This document shows, piece by piece, positions 16,828 through 24,054 of a stretch of DNA of 47,063 nucleotides. Below the pieces are notes generated by a model, which worked only from the letters and a program-made list of their open reading frames with translations, was not told the origin of the DNA and ran no database searches. Made by a program: the position numbers and the translations under genes. The first letter of the stretch is position 1. Each line of letters begins with the position of its first letter. Source of the stretch: CAYYWP01 sp050176585 (GTDB lineage Bacteria; Desulfobacterota; Binatia; HRBIN30; CADEER01). Where the stretch lies: contig JBFXHX010000032.1 in NCBI GenBank assembly GCA_050176585.1, positions 1 through 47,063 on the forward strand, given 5' to 3'.

Positions 16828-17811
16828 ATGTCGGATTCGGTGGCGACGCAGCCCGGTGCGCGCGGCGCAGGCGCGTTCGACGGGCGCTTTTGGTCGGTCA
16901 TTCTCGGCGGCTCGAGCGGCTTCGGATTGGCGACGGCGCATAAGTTGAGCCGCCATGGAATGAATCTCTGCCTGGTCCACCGCGACCGGCGCTCCGCCTT
17001 GGCGCGCATCGAGGAGGAGTTCGCGGCCATCCGAAGTCGGGGAGTCCGCCTGCTGACGTTCAACTGCGATGCGACGGCGGCAGACGCCCGCGCAAAGGTG
17101 ATCGGCGAGCTGCGCGCGGCGCTCGGGCCGGGCGAGTCGGTGCGCATGCTCCTGCACTCGATCGCGTTCGGCAATCTCAAGCCGCTCGCGCCGGGGCCGC
17201 GGGCCGCGGCCGCGCCGCCGGCGGCCGTCGATCGCCTCGCCGAGCGCCTCGGCGTGCCGGCCGAACGCCTCGTGCAGACCGCGCAGGAGCTGGCGGCCGC
17301 TGGCGTCGACGGCCTGGAGGCGCTGACGCCGGCGCCGCCTCAGCCGGACGGCACGCTCGGCGAGGATGACTTTGCGCACACCATCCACGCCATGGGGACG
17401 AGCCTCGTCGGTTGGGTGCAGGGCCTGTTGGAGGCCGGCGTGTTCGCGCCCGATGCGCGCGTCCTCAGCATGACCAGCGAGGGGAACACCGTCGCGTGGC
17501 GCGGATATGCCGCCGTCAGCGCGGCGAAGGTCGCGCTCGAGGCGGTCTCGCGATCGCTCGCGCTCGAATGCGCGCCGCTGGGTCTCCGCGCCAACGTCGT
17601 GCAGGCGGGTGTCGCCGAAACGCCCGCGCTGAAGCTCATTCCCGGCGCCGACCGGCTGGCGGGCAGCGCGCGCCAGCGCAATCCATTTGGCCGCCTCACC
17701 ACCCCCGCAGACGTGGCGGACGTCATCTACTTGCTTTGCCTGGACGAAGCGGCGTGGATCAATGGCACGATCATCCGCGTCGACGGCGGCGAGCACATCG
17801 CCGGAGTGTGA
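16828..17811 (+). CDS. enoyl-ACP reductase-like SDR (FabI type)
   Basis: 327-aa short-chain dehydrogenase. The nucleotide loop GGSSGFGLATA is near the N-terminus. The catalytic pair is Y227 and K234 in YAAVSAAK, i.e. Y-x6-K as in FabI/FabL enoyl-ACP reductases rather than Y-x3-K of FabG. About 60 residues longer than FabI because of an insert between MLLHSIAFGNLKPL and HTIHAMGTSLV, rich in alanine and proline. It would reduce the enoyl thioester in each elongation cycle. First gene of a tight eight-gene cluster; 13 bp separate it from the KAS III gene. Confidence 0.82.
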   Translation: MSDSVATQPGARGAGAFDGRFWSVILGGSSGFGLATAHKLSRHGMNLCLVHRDRRSALARIEEEFAAIRSRGVRLLTFNCDATAADARAKVIGELRAALGPGESVRMLLHSIAFGNLKPLAPGPRAAAAPPAAVDRLAERLGVPAERLVQTAQELAAAGVDGLEALTPAPPQPDGTLGEDDFAHTIHAMGTSLVGWVQGLLEAGVFAPDARVLSMTSEGNTVAWRGYAAVSAAKVALEAVSRSLALECAPLGLRANVVQAGVAETPALKLIPGADRLAGSARQRNPFGRLTTPADVADVIYLLCLDEAAWINGTIIRVDGGEHIAGV

Positions 17812-17824
17812 GGACGGTTGGCGT

Positions 17825-18880
17825 ATGTGGATTCACGGCATCGGACATTTCCACCCCGAGAACGAGATCACGAACGCGTTTCTCGAGGAGCTCGACATCG
17901 GCACCACCAACAGCTGGATCATGGAGCGGGTGGGTATTCGCAGCCGGCGCACCGTGCTGCCGCTCGATTACATCCGCGAGACCCGCAACGCCGATCCGCG
18001 CGGCGCCAACGAAGCGGCGCTGTACAACAACGCGTCGACGGGTCAGCGCGCCGCCGAGATGGCCGTGTCCCGCGCCGGGCTGCAGCTCGAGAACATCGGC
18101 ATGGTCATCAGCGGCAGCTGCGCGCCCGACACGACCGTGCCTGCCGACGCCTGCAACATCGCCGCCGCGCTCGGCCTAGAGGTGCCGTCGTTCGACATCG
18201 CCTCCGCCTGCACCACCTTTGGCGCCCAGCTGCACGCGCTGTCGCTGATGCGGCCGGAAAAGCTGCCGCGGTTCATCTTGATCGTCGTGCCGGAGAATAC
18301 GACCCGCGCCGTCGACTTCCGCGACCGCCGCACGGCGGTGCTGTGGGGCGACGGCACCGCGGCCGCGGTGCTGTCCGCAGTCGAGCCGGGACCGATTCGG
18401 ATCGCGCACGTCGATCTCGCCTCCTCGCCGGCCGGCGCCGGCAAGGTGGTGATCCCGCGCAACGGGCATTTCTTTCAGGATGGGCGCGCCGTGCAGCGGT
18501 TCGCGATCAGCCGCACCTCGCGCTGCGTCACCGAGTTGCGCGCCGCGTTTCCGGCGGTGGACGACTCGCGCCTGCACTTCATCGGGCATCAGGCGAACCA
18601 GCTCATGCTTGATGCCGTATGCCGCGCGTGTGACATCCCGCCCGAACGCCACCACAGCAACGTCGCGGACTTCGGCAACACCGGCGCGGCCGGCGCGCCA
18701 GGTGCGCTCAGCCAGGACTGGCACCGCTTTGCGGTCGGCGATCACATCGCCCTGGTCGGCGTCGGCGGCGGCTTGACCTGGACCAGCGCGATGTTGCGCT
18801 TCGAGAGCCTGCCGGCCGTTGCCGAACACCGGCCCGCCCGGGCCCCCCTCGCATCGCCTGCCGAGGAGGCGCCGGCGTGA
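17825..18880 (+). CDS. 3-oxoacyl-ACP synthase III-like ketosynthase (KAS III)
   Basis: 351-aa thiolase-fold condensing enzyme with the FabH triad: C129 in SACTTFG, H255 in GHQANQLM and N285 in GNTGAAG. The frame is open upstream into the preceding gene; ATG 17825 is chosen because MWIHGIGHFHPE starts the fold and GAGGA lies before it. KAS III enzymes start chains from acyl-CoA and malonyl-ACP; some relatives make ester or resorcinol bonds. The proline/alanine-rich tail (331-351) is unusual. The stop overlaps the next start by 4 nt. Confidence 0.88.
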   Translation: MWIHGIGHFHPENEITNAFLEELDIGTTNSWIMERVGIRSRRTVLPLDYIRETRNADPRGANEAALYNNASTGQRAAEMAVSRAGLQLENIGMVISGSCAPDTTVPADACNIAAALGLEVPSFDIASACTTFGAQLHALSLMRPEKLPRFILIVVPENTTRAVDFRDRRTAVLWGDGTAAAVLSAVEPGPIRIAHVDLASSPAGAGKVVIPRNGHFFQDGRAVQRFAISRTSRCVTELRAAFPAVDDSRLHFIGHQANQLMLDAVCRACDIPPERHHSNVADFGNTGAAGAPGALSQDWHRFAVGDHIALVGVGGGLTWTSAMLRFESLPAVAEHRPARAPLASPAEEAPA

Positions 18881-19611
18881 GCGTCTCCGAGCTACCGGTG
18901 GCGCTGGTGACCGGCGGCGGTGGCGGTATCGGCGCCGCCTGCTGCCGCGCCCTCGCGAACGCCGGCTTTCGCATCGCCGTACACTACCACCGCGGCGAAG
19001 CCGCGGCGCGCGCTCTCGCGGAAGAGCTGCCGCACGCGTTCGCGCTCGGCGCCGATCTGACCGCGCCCGCCGCCATCGACGAGATGATCGCGGTGCTCAA
19101 GCGCGACGCGGGTCGGGTCGACGTGCTGGTCAACAACGCCGGCGCGAACCGCAACGGGGACATCTACCGCATGGGCCTCGGCGACTTCGATGCGGTCGCG
19201 GCGCTGGAGCGCGGCACCTGGTATCTGACCAAGCTCGTCTTGCGCCACTTCATGACCCGCGCCGATCGCGGCCGGATCATCAACATCTCGAGCGTGGTGG
19301 GACATACGGGCAACGCGGGGCAGATCCCCTACACGATGGCGAAAGCCGGCCTCGACGCGCTCACCCGTTCGCTCGCCAAGGAGCTGCGCGGGCGGAACAT
19401 CCTGGTCAACTCCGTGGCGCCGGGGTTCATCGCCACCGCCATGACCGCGGAGCTGCCCGAGCCGATCCGCGAGCAGATCCTCGCGCAGGTGCCGCTCGGC
19501 CGGATGGGCACGCCGGAGGAGGTCGCGGAGGTGGTGCGATTCCTGGCGACGGGCGCAACGTACGTCACCGGGTCGGTCGTGCACGTCAACGGTGGTCTCT
19601 ATGGCGGTTGA
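18877..19611 (+). CDS. 3-oxoacyl-ACP reductase (FabG type)
   Basis: 244-aa classical SDR. NADP(H) loop TGGGGGIG (12-19), NNAG (86-89), catalytic S139-Y152-K156 (YTMAK). Ends in HVNGGLYGG. GTG start at 18877 shares 4 nt with the KAS III stop, and the stop overlaps the dehydratase start by 11 nt, so coupled translation is likely. Within this cluster it would reduce the ketoacyl-ACP formed by the condensing enzymes. Confidence 0.92.
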   Translation: MSVSELPVALVTGGGGGIGAACCRALANAGFRIAVHYHRGEAAARALAEELPHAFALGADLTAPAAIDEMIAVLKRDAGRVDVLVNNAGANRNGDIYRMGLGDFDAVAALERGTWYLTKLVLRHFMTRADRGRIINISSVVGHTGNAGQIPYTMAKAGLDALTRSLAKELRGRNILVNSVAPGFIATAMTAELPEPIREQILAQVPLGRMGTPEEVAEVVRFLATGATYVTGSVVHVNGGLYGG

Positions 19612-20068
19612 TGGCCTCACGCCCGCCGCGGTGTTGGAGCTGATTCCGCAGCAGCCGCCGTTCCGCTTCGTCGACGAGATCCACGAGCTCGACGACGAGC
19701 ACGTCGTGGCCAGCTACCGCTACCGCCCCGGCGAGTTTTTCTACCCCGGGCATTTCCCCGGCGATCCGATCACCCCGGGCGTCGTGCTGATCGAGACGAT
19801 CGCGCAAGCGGGCGTGGTGGCGCTCGGCATCTACTTGATGGCCAAAACGGTCTCGCCCGAGGCGCTGGGCCGCCATTACAAGACGCTCTTCACCAGCGCC
19901 GAGGCCGAGTTTCACTGCATCGTCCGGCCAGATGAGCGCGTCACCGTCGAGGCGCACAAACAGTACATGCGGCGCGGCAAGCTGCAGGTCACCGCGGCGC
20001 TGCGCCGCGCGGACGGCGCGGTCGCGTGCAGCGGCACGTTTGCCGGTATGATCGTGCGGGCGCCATGA
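19601..20068 (+). CDS. 3-hydroxyacyl-ACP dehydratase-like hotdog protein (FabZ/FabA type)
   Basis: 155-aa hotdog-fold protein with PPFRFVDEI (19-27) and the active-site motif GHFPGDPITPGVVLIE (H51). The catalytic glutamate of FabZ falls in VLIETIAQAG. ATG 19601 begins inside the previous gene; GTG 19592 is possible. It would dehydrate hydroxyacyl-ACP. The ketosynthase start overlaps its stop (ATGA). It is more like the FabA/ApeP-type dehydratases of specialised clusters than housekeeping FabZ by its sequence feel, but I cannot rank these without a search. Confidence 0.85.
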   Translation: MAVDGLTPAAVLELIPQQPPFRFVDEIHELDDEHVVASYRYRPGEFFYPGHFPGDPITPGVVLIETIAQAGVVALGIYLMAKTVSPEALGRHYKTLFTSAEAEFHCIVRPDERVTVEAHKQYMRRGKLQVTAALRRADGAVACSGTFAGMIVRAP

Positions 20069-21345
20069 CGGTGCGCGTGGTCATCACCGGGCTCGGCGTC
20101 GTGGCTCCGAATGCCGTCGGGCTCGCCGATTTCGAGGCCGCGTTGCGCGAGGGCCGCTCCGGCATCCGGCACATCCCGGCGATGGCGGAGCTTGGATTCG
20201 GCTGCCAGGTGGCCGGCGTGCCGCCGCTGCCGGAGGACGTGATCGCTTCGCACTTCACTGAGATCGAACGCCGCGCGATGAACAGCAGCCATCTGTACGC
20301 GAGCATCGCCGCGCTCGAAGCATGGGCCGACGCCGGCTTGCCTAAACCGCATCCGGATGACGATGCGGTCCACTGGGACACTGGCGCGGTGATCGGCACC
20401 GGTATCGGGGGCATGGACACGATCGTCGATCGCCTGGTCGATCAGGTGCGCGCCGGCAAGGTCCGCCGCCTGGGCACCACCCTCGTCGAGCAGATCATGG
20501 CGAGCGGCGTCAGCGCGCGCGTCGCCGGCCTGCTGGGCCTCGGCAATCAGGTGACCAGCAACAGCAGCGCGTGCACGACCGGGACCGAGGCCGTGGTCGA
20601 AGCCAGCCGCACGATCCGCAACCGCCTGGCCACGCGCATGCTGGCCGGGGCGTCCGAAGGGGCGAGCATCTTCACCTGGGCCGGGTTCGATTCGATGCGC
20701 GTATTGATGCGCAAGTCGAACGACGCGCCCGAGCGCGCTTCGCGGCCGCTGAGCGCGAGCGCGGGCGGGTTCGTGCCGGGCTCGGGCGCCGGGATGCTGG
20801 TGCTCGAGTCGCTCGACACGGCGCGCGCGCGCGGCGCGCGCATCTACGGCGAGGTGCTCGGCGGGGCCGTCAACTGCGGAGGGCAGCGCATGGGCGGCAG
20901 CATGACCTCGCCGAACCCGACCGGCATGTTGCGCTGCATCCGCGCCGCCATCGCCGAGGCCGGGGTTGCTCCGCGGGAGATCGACGTGATCAACGGCCAC
21001 CTCACCGCCACCGGTGCGGATCCGAACGAAATGAACGTTTGGGGCGCGGCACTCGAGCGCCCGCCGGGGCAGTTCCCGCTGGTGACGGCGACGAAGTCGA
21101 TGATCGGACACGCGCTCGGCGCGGCGGGCGCTATCGAGTGCGTCGGCGCGATGTTGATGTTGCACCGCCGCTTCGTGCATCCGTGCCGCAACTGCGAGGA
21201 TCTCCATCCCGAGGTGGCGGCGTACGCGGAGGCCATTCCGCAGGAGATGCGCCCGGTGCCGTCGCTCAACGTGCTCGCGAAGGCGGGCTTCGGGTTCGGC
21301 GACGTCAACGCCGCGATCATCCTGCGCCGCTGGGAAGGCGAGTGA
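20065..21345 (+). CDS. beta-ketoacyl-ACP synthase (KAS I/II type)
   Basis: 426-aa condensing enzyme for chain elongation. C170 lies in SNSSACTTG, H312 in NGHLTATG, K344 in ATKSMIGH and H349 in GHALGAAG, so the Cys-His-His set is complete. NGHLTATG replaces the usual N/E-A-H-G-T-G-T motif, a change that might alter substrate handling. Starts at ATG 20065, 4-nt overlap with the dehydratase. The 147-bp gap to the ACP follows. Confidence 0.92.
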   Translation: MTVRVVITGLGVVAPNAVGLADFEAALREGRSGIRHIPAMAELGFGCQVAGVPPLPEDVIASHFTEIERRAMNSSHLYASIAALEAWADAGLPKPHPDDDAVHWDTGAVIGTGIGGMDTIVDRLVDQVRAGKVRRLGTTLVEQIMASGVSARVAGLLGLGNQVTSNSSACTTGTEAVVEASRTIRNRLATRMLAGASEGASIFTWAGFDSMRVLMRKSNDAPERASRPLSASAGGFVPGSGAGMLVLESLDTARARGARIYGEVLGGAVNCGGQRMGGSMTSPNPTGMLRCIRAAIAEAGVAPREIDVINGHLTATGADPNEMNVWGAALERPPGQFPLVTATKSMIGHALGAAGAIECVGAMLMLHRRFVHPCRNCEDLHPEVAAYAEAIPQEMRPVPSLNVLAKAGFGFGDVNAAIILRRWEGE

Positions 21346-21376
21346 ACGGTTGGGGCGCGGAAGGCGAGGATGTTAA

Positions 21377-21455
21377 GGGATACCCGGCTAGCGGTTAGGG
21401 CTGGAAACGGGCACAGGGGCGGCGATCGCGACCCCTATCCCGGACATCGTATCCC
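21377..21455 (+). promoter_or_regulatory. nested inverted repeats in the leader of the ACP gene
   Basis: Outer arms GGGATAC (21377-21383) and GTATCCC (21449-21455); inner arms AGGGG (21415-21419) and CCCCT (21432-21436) around GCGATCGC. The RNA could fold into a two-level stem ending 38 bp before the ACP start. This is the only sizeable gap in the cluster, so it may separate expression of the ACP, which is needed in excess. Confidence 0.4.
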
Positions 21456-21492
21456 CGTATGGTAGAGGGCAGCACAGCTCGAGGAGGATGCA

Positions 21493-21765
21493 ATGACCGA
21501 ACAGGAAGTCTTCACCCAGGTAGTCGAGATTCTGCGGCCCTACGTGAAGGATACGGCCGCGTTGGAATCCGTGGGGCCGGATACGGACATTTTGCAGGGG
21601 CTGAAGGTCAACTCGGCGCGCCTGGTGGACGTCATCCTGGCGATCGAGGACACCTTCTCCACCGAAGTGAGCGATGAAGAGGCGGACGAGGTGGTGACCG
21701 TGGGCGATGCCGTCAAGATGATCATGCGCAAGCAGGGCGGCAGCCAGGCGGCGGCGGGGCGCTGA
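21493..21765 (+). CDS. acyl carrier protein
   Basis: 90-aa ACP. The phosphopantetheine serine is probably S41, in LKVNSARLVDVIL; the usual D-S-L is N-S-A here. Helix I is EVFTQVVEILRPYV, and acidic helices follow (EDTFSTEVSDEEADEV). GAGGAGG lies just before the ATG, the best ribosome-binding site in the cluster. It is the presumed carrier for the chain made by the six enzymes around it, and the phosphopantetheinyl transferase at 22583 is the likely activator. Confidence 0.9.
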   Translation: MTEQEVFTQVVEILRPYVKDTAALESVGPDTDILQGLKVNSARLVDVILAIEDTFSTEVSDEEADEVVTVGDAVKMIMRKQGGSQAAAGR

Positions 21766-21774
21766 GCCCGGCAG

Positions 21775-22596
21775 ATGTCGGACACCGTCCGCTGGCCAGC
21801 CGGCGAGACGGAGCCAGCGGCCGCCCCCGCCGGCGTGGCGCGCGCCGGATTTGAGCTCACGCCGCGCCATCGCGCGGCGCTCGCGGTGCAGCGGACCGTC
21901 GGCTATCTGCTCCTGCCGCTGTACGGCCCGCTCATCGTGGCGGCGCTGCGGTGGGTGATGCAGTATCGCTTCGCCGATTTGGCCAGCATTCGGCGCCAGT
22001 TCCGGCAGATCCTCGATCGCGAGCGGGCCCCGCTCGTGATCTGTCCCAACCACCTGACCATGATCGACTCCGCGATCGTCGCCTGGGCGCTCGCGCCGTG
22101 GTGGCGCTACTTAATCGCGTATCGCCTGCTGCCGTGGAACATGCCCGAGCGGACGCTGTTCGCGGGGCTCGGCGTGCGCATCGTATGCTACCTCGCCAAG
22201 TGTCTGCCGATCCGCCGCGGCGGTGATCGCACGCTGCAGCGCGTGGTGTTCGCCAAAGCCGCCAACCTCCTGCGGCGCGGCGAGCTGCTGCTCGTCTTCC
22301 CGGAGGGCCGGCGCAGTCGCACCGGCAGCGTCGATGGGGAATGGGCGGCGGATGGCATCGGGAGGCTCATCAAGACCGTGCCGGGGTGCCGCGTGCTCTG
22401 CGTCTACGTGCGCGCGGACAATCAGACGCAGTATTCGGTGATGCCGAAGCGCGGCGCCCGCTTCACGATGGCCATGCGCCTGCTCGACCCTCCGGCCGTG
22501 AGCGGATCCGGGGTTCGCGCCAACCGCGAGATCACCGCCGCCATCCTCGGACAACTGGCGGCCATGGAGCGCGAAGCGCGCGGTGTGGATCGGTAA
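21775..22596 (+). CDS. PlsC-type acyltransferase (1-acylglycerol-3-phosphate acyltransferase family)
   Basis: 273-aa acyltransferase. The catalytic NHLTMID (H93-x4-D98) and FPEGRRSR (175-182) are both present, the two hallmarks of the PlsC/LPLAT family. A hydrophobic stretch before the first motif (about 43-60) would anchor it to the membrane. It begins 9 bp after the ACP stop and overlaps the phosphopantetheinyl transferase by 14 nt. Likely job: transfer of the acyl chain from the cluster's ACP to a phospholipid precursor or other acceptor; the acceptor is unknown. Confidence 0.9.
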   Translation: MSDTVRWPAGETEPAAAPAGVARAGFELTPRHRAALAVQRTVGYLLLPLYGPLIVAALRWVMQYRFADLASIRRQFRQILDRERAPLVICPNHLTMIDSAIVAWALAPWWRYLIAYRLLPWNMPERTLFAGLGVRIVCYLAKCLPIRRGGDRTLQRVVFAKAANLLRRGELLLVFPEGRRSRTGSVDGEWAADGIGRLIKTVPGCRVLCVYVRADNQTQYSVMPKRGARFTMAMRLLDPPAVSGSGVRANREITAAILGQLAAMEREARGVDR

Positions 22597-23242
22597 CGAC
22601 ATCGTCGATCTGCGCGATGCGGAAACCCAACCGGGCGCCGCGCACCCGCGCTTCGCCGCGCGCGTCTGCCGCCCGGAAGAGCTCGCGGCCATCGAGCGCG
22701 CGGCGTCGCCGACGCGGGCTCTCTGGATGCACTGGGCGGCGAAGGAGAGCGCGTTCAAAGCGCTGCGCAAGCAGGTGGCGGAGCTCCGGTTCCTGCCGCG
22801 GCGCTTCGCGGTCGATCTGGGCGCCGCGCGCCGGGGCGCGGCGGTCGCCTCTGTCCGCATCGGCGCTTGGCGCGCCGCGGTGCGCATCCGCGTCGGCTCC
22901 GATTACCTGCACGCCGTGGCGCGCGTGGACATGGACGGCGCGACGGTGGGTGCTCAGCGCCGCGCGCCGGTCGCGAGCGCAGTGCGTCGAACCGGCGCGC
23001 TGCCCGCGCCGCGCTGCTCGGCGGCGGCGCGCGCACTGCTGGCGCGCGCCCTGGCCGGTCGCTTGCGCCGCGATGTCGCGGCCGTGGAAATTCGCCGCGC
23101 CGCCTCCCGCGGCGCGCCCCCGCGCGTGTACGTCGATGGCGCGCGCGCGCCGATCGACGTGAGCCTCTCGCATCACGGCCGCTTCGTCGCCGTCGCTTAC
23201 GCCGTTCCGCCGCGGCGGCCGCGCGCGGCGCGGGCGCGCTGA
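22583..23242 (+). CDS. 4'-phosphopantetheinyl transferase
   Basis: 219-aa Sfp/AcpT-type enzyme that moves phosphopantetheine from CoA to the ACP serine. GNDIVDL (4-10; Mg ligand aspartate D6) and WAAKESAFKA (51-60; E55, K54) are typical, though the order, with GNDIVDL at the very start, is AcpS-like while the size is Sfp-like. The C-terminal SLSHHGRFVAVAY is also conserved. GTG start at 22583 within the acyltransferase gene, 14-nt overlap. Last gene of the cluster. Very alanine- and arginine-rich. Confidence 0.87.
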   Translation: MWIGNDIVDLRDAETQPGAAHPRFAARVCRPEELAAIERAASPTRALWMHWAAKESAFKALRKQVAELRFLPRRFAVDLGAARRGAAVASVRIGAWRAAVRIRVGSDYLHAVARVDMDGATVGAQRRAPVASAVRRTGALPAPRCSAAARALLARALAGRLRRDVAAVEIRRAASRGAPPRVYVDGARAPIDVSLSHHGRFVAVAYAVPPRRPRAARAR

Positions 23243-23377
23243 GGGGCAGCGACCGCGCGCGCGGGACGCACCTGCCCCGTCGGTTGACTGTGCGCCGCGA
23301 TTCGGACCAAAGAAACGGGCTTCGCATCCAAGTCGTCGCGAAGCGATTCACCAACCGCGCTCAGCAGAGGAGGTCAC

Positions 23378-24028
23378 ATGCGATTCTATAACTCCCTCGG
23401 CCCCAACCCGCGCGCCCTGCGCATGTTTCTGCATGAGAAGGGATTGACGATCGAGCCGATTTCGATCGACGTGATGGGCAACGAGAACCGGCGGCCGCCA
23501 TACACGGACAAGAACCCGGGCGGGCAGGTGCCCGCGCTCGAGCTCGACGACGGCCGCCTGATCGGCGAGACCGTCGCCATCTTCGAATATCTCGAGGAGA
23601 AATATCCGAACCCGCCGTTGATCGGCGCCAACGCCGAGCAGCGCGCTGAGACGCGCCAGTGGCAGCGGCTGGTCGAGCTCAAAATCACCGAGAACGCCTA
23701 CAACGCGTTCCGCTTCGGCACCTGGAAGGATTTCTTCGCCAAGCGGATGCCGATCATCCCCGAGGCGGCCGACGGCCTGAAGGGCGTCGTGCGGACCAAC
23801 TACGCGTGGCTCGAGCGGCAGATGGCGGGTAAGACGTGGATCGTCGGCGACCGCTTCACGATCGCCGACATCATCCTGTACGTGGAGGCGGATTTCGGTG
23901 CGCAGTTCGAGCTCGGCGTGGATCCGTCGCTGCCGAACTTGACCGCATGGAAAAAGCGGGTCGACGCGCGGCCGAGCGCCGCCGCCAGCCTCCACCCGGA
24001 CTCGGCGAAAGCGGGCGTTCCGGGCTGA
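23378..24028 (+). CDS. glutathione S-transferase family protein
   Basis: 216-aa protein with an N-terminal thioredoxin-like GST domain (1-80: RFYNSLGPN, NPGGQVPALELDDG, IGETVAIFEYLEEKYP) and a helical C-terminal domain (WIVGDRFTIADIILYVEADF). The candidate glutathione-activating residue is S6. AGGAGG precedes the ATG by 6 bp. It opens a small set of unrelated enzymes after the lipid cluster. A bacillithiol-type locus is also present at 42281-45096, so the thiol partner in this organism is not certain. Confidence 0.9.
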   Translation: MRFYNSLGPNPRALRMFLHEKGLTIEPISIDVMGNENRRPPYTDKNPGGQVPALELDDGRLIGETVAIFEYLEEKYPNPPLIGANAEQRAETRQWQRLVELKITENAYNAFRFGTWKDFFAKRMPIIPEAADGLKGVVRTNYAWLERQMAGKTWIVGDRFTIADIILYVEADFGAQFELGVDPSLPNLTAWKKRVDARPSAAASLHPDSAKAGVPG

Positions 24029-24054
24029 GCCGCCACCGGCCCCTGCGCTGACCG

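Noticed and set aside
16828..23242. Aryl polyene or dialkylresorcinol cluster
   Set aside because: No aromatic starter enzyme, MMPL exporter, lipoprotein carrier or aromatase; an enoyl reductase is present, which would saturate a polyene.
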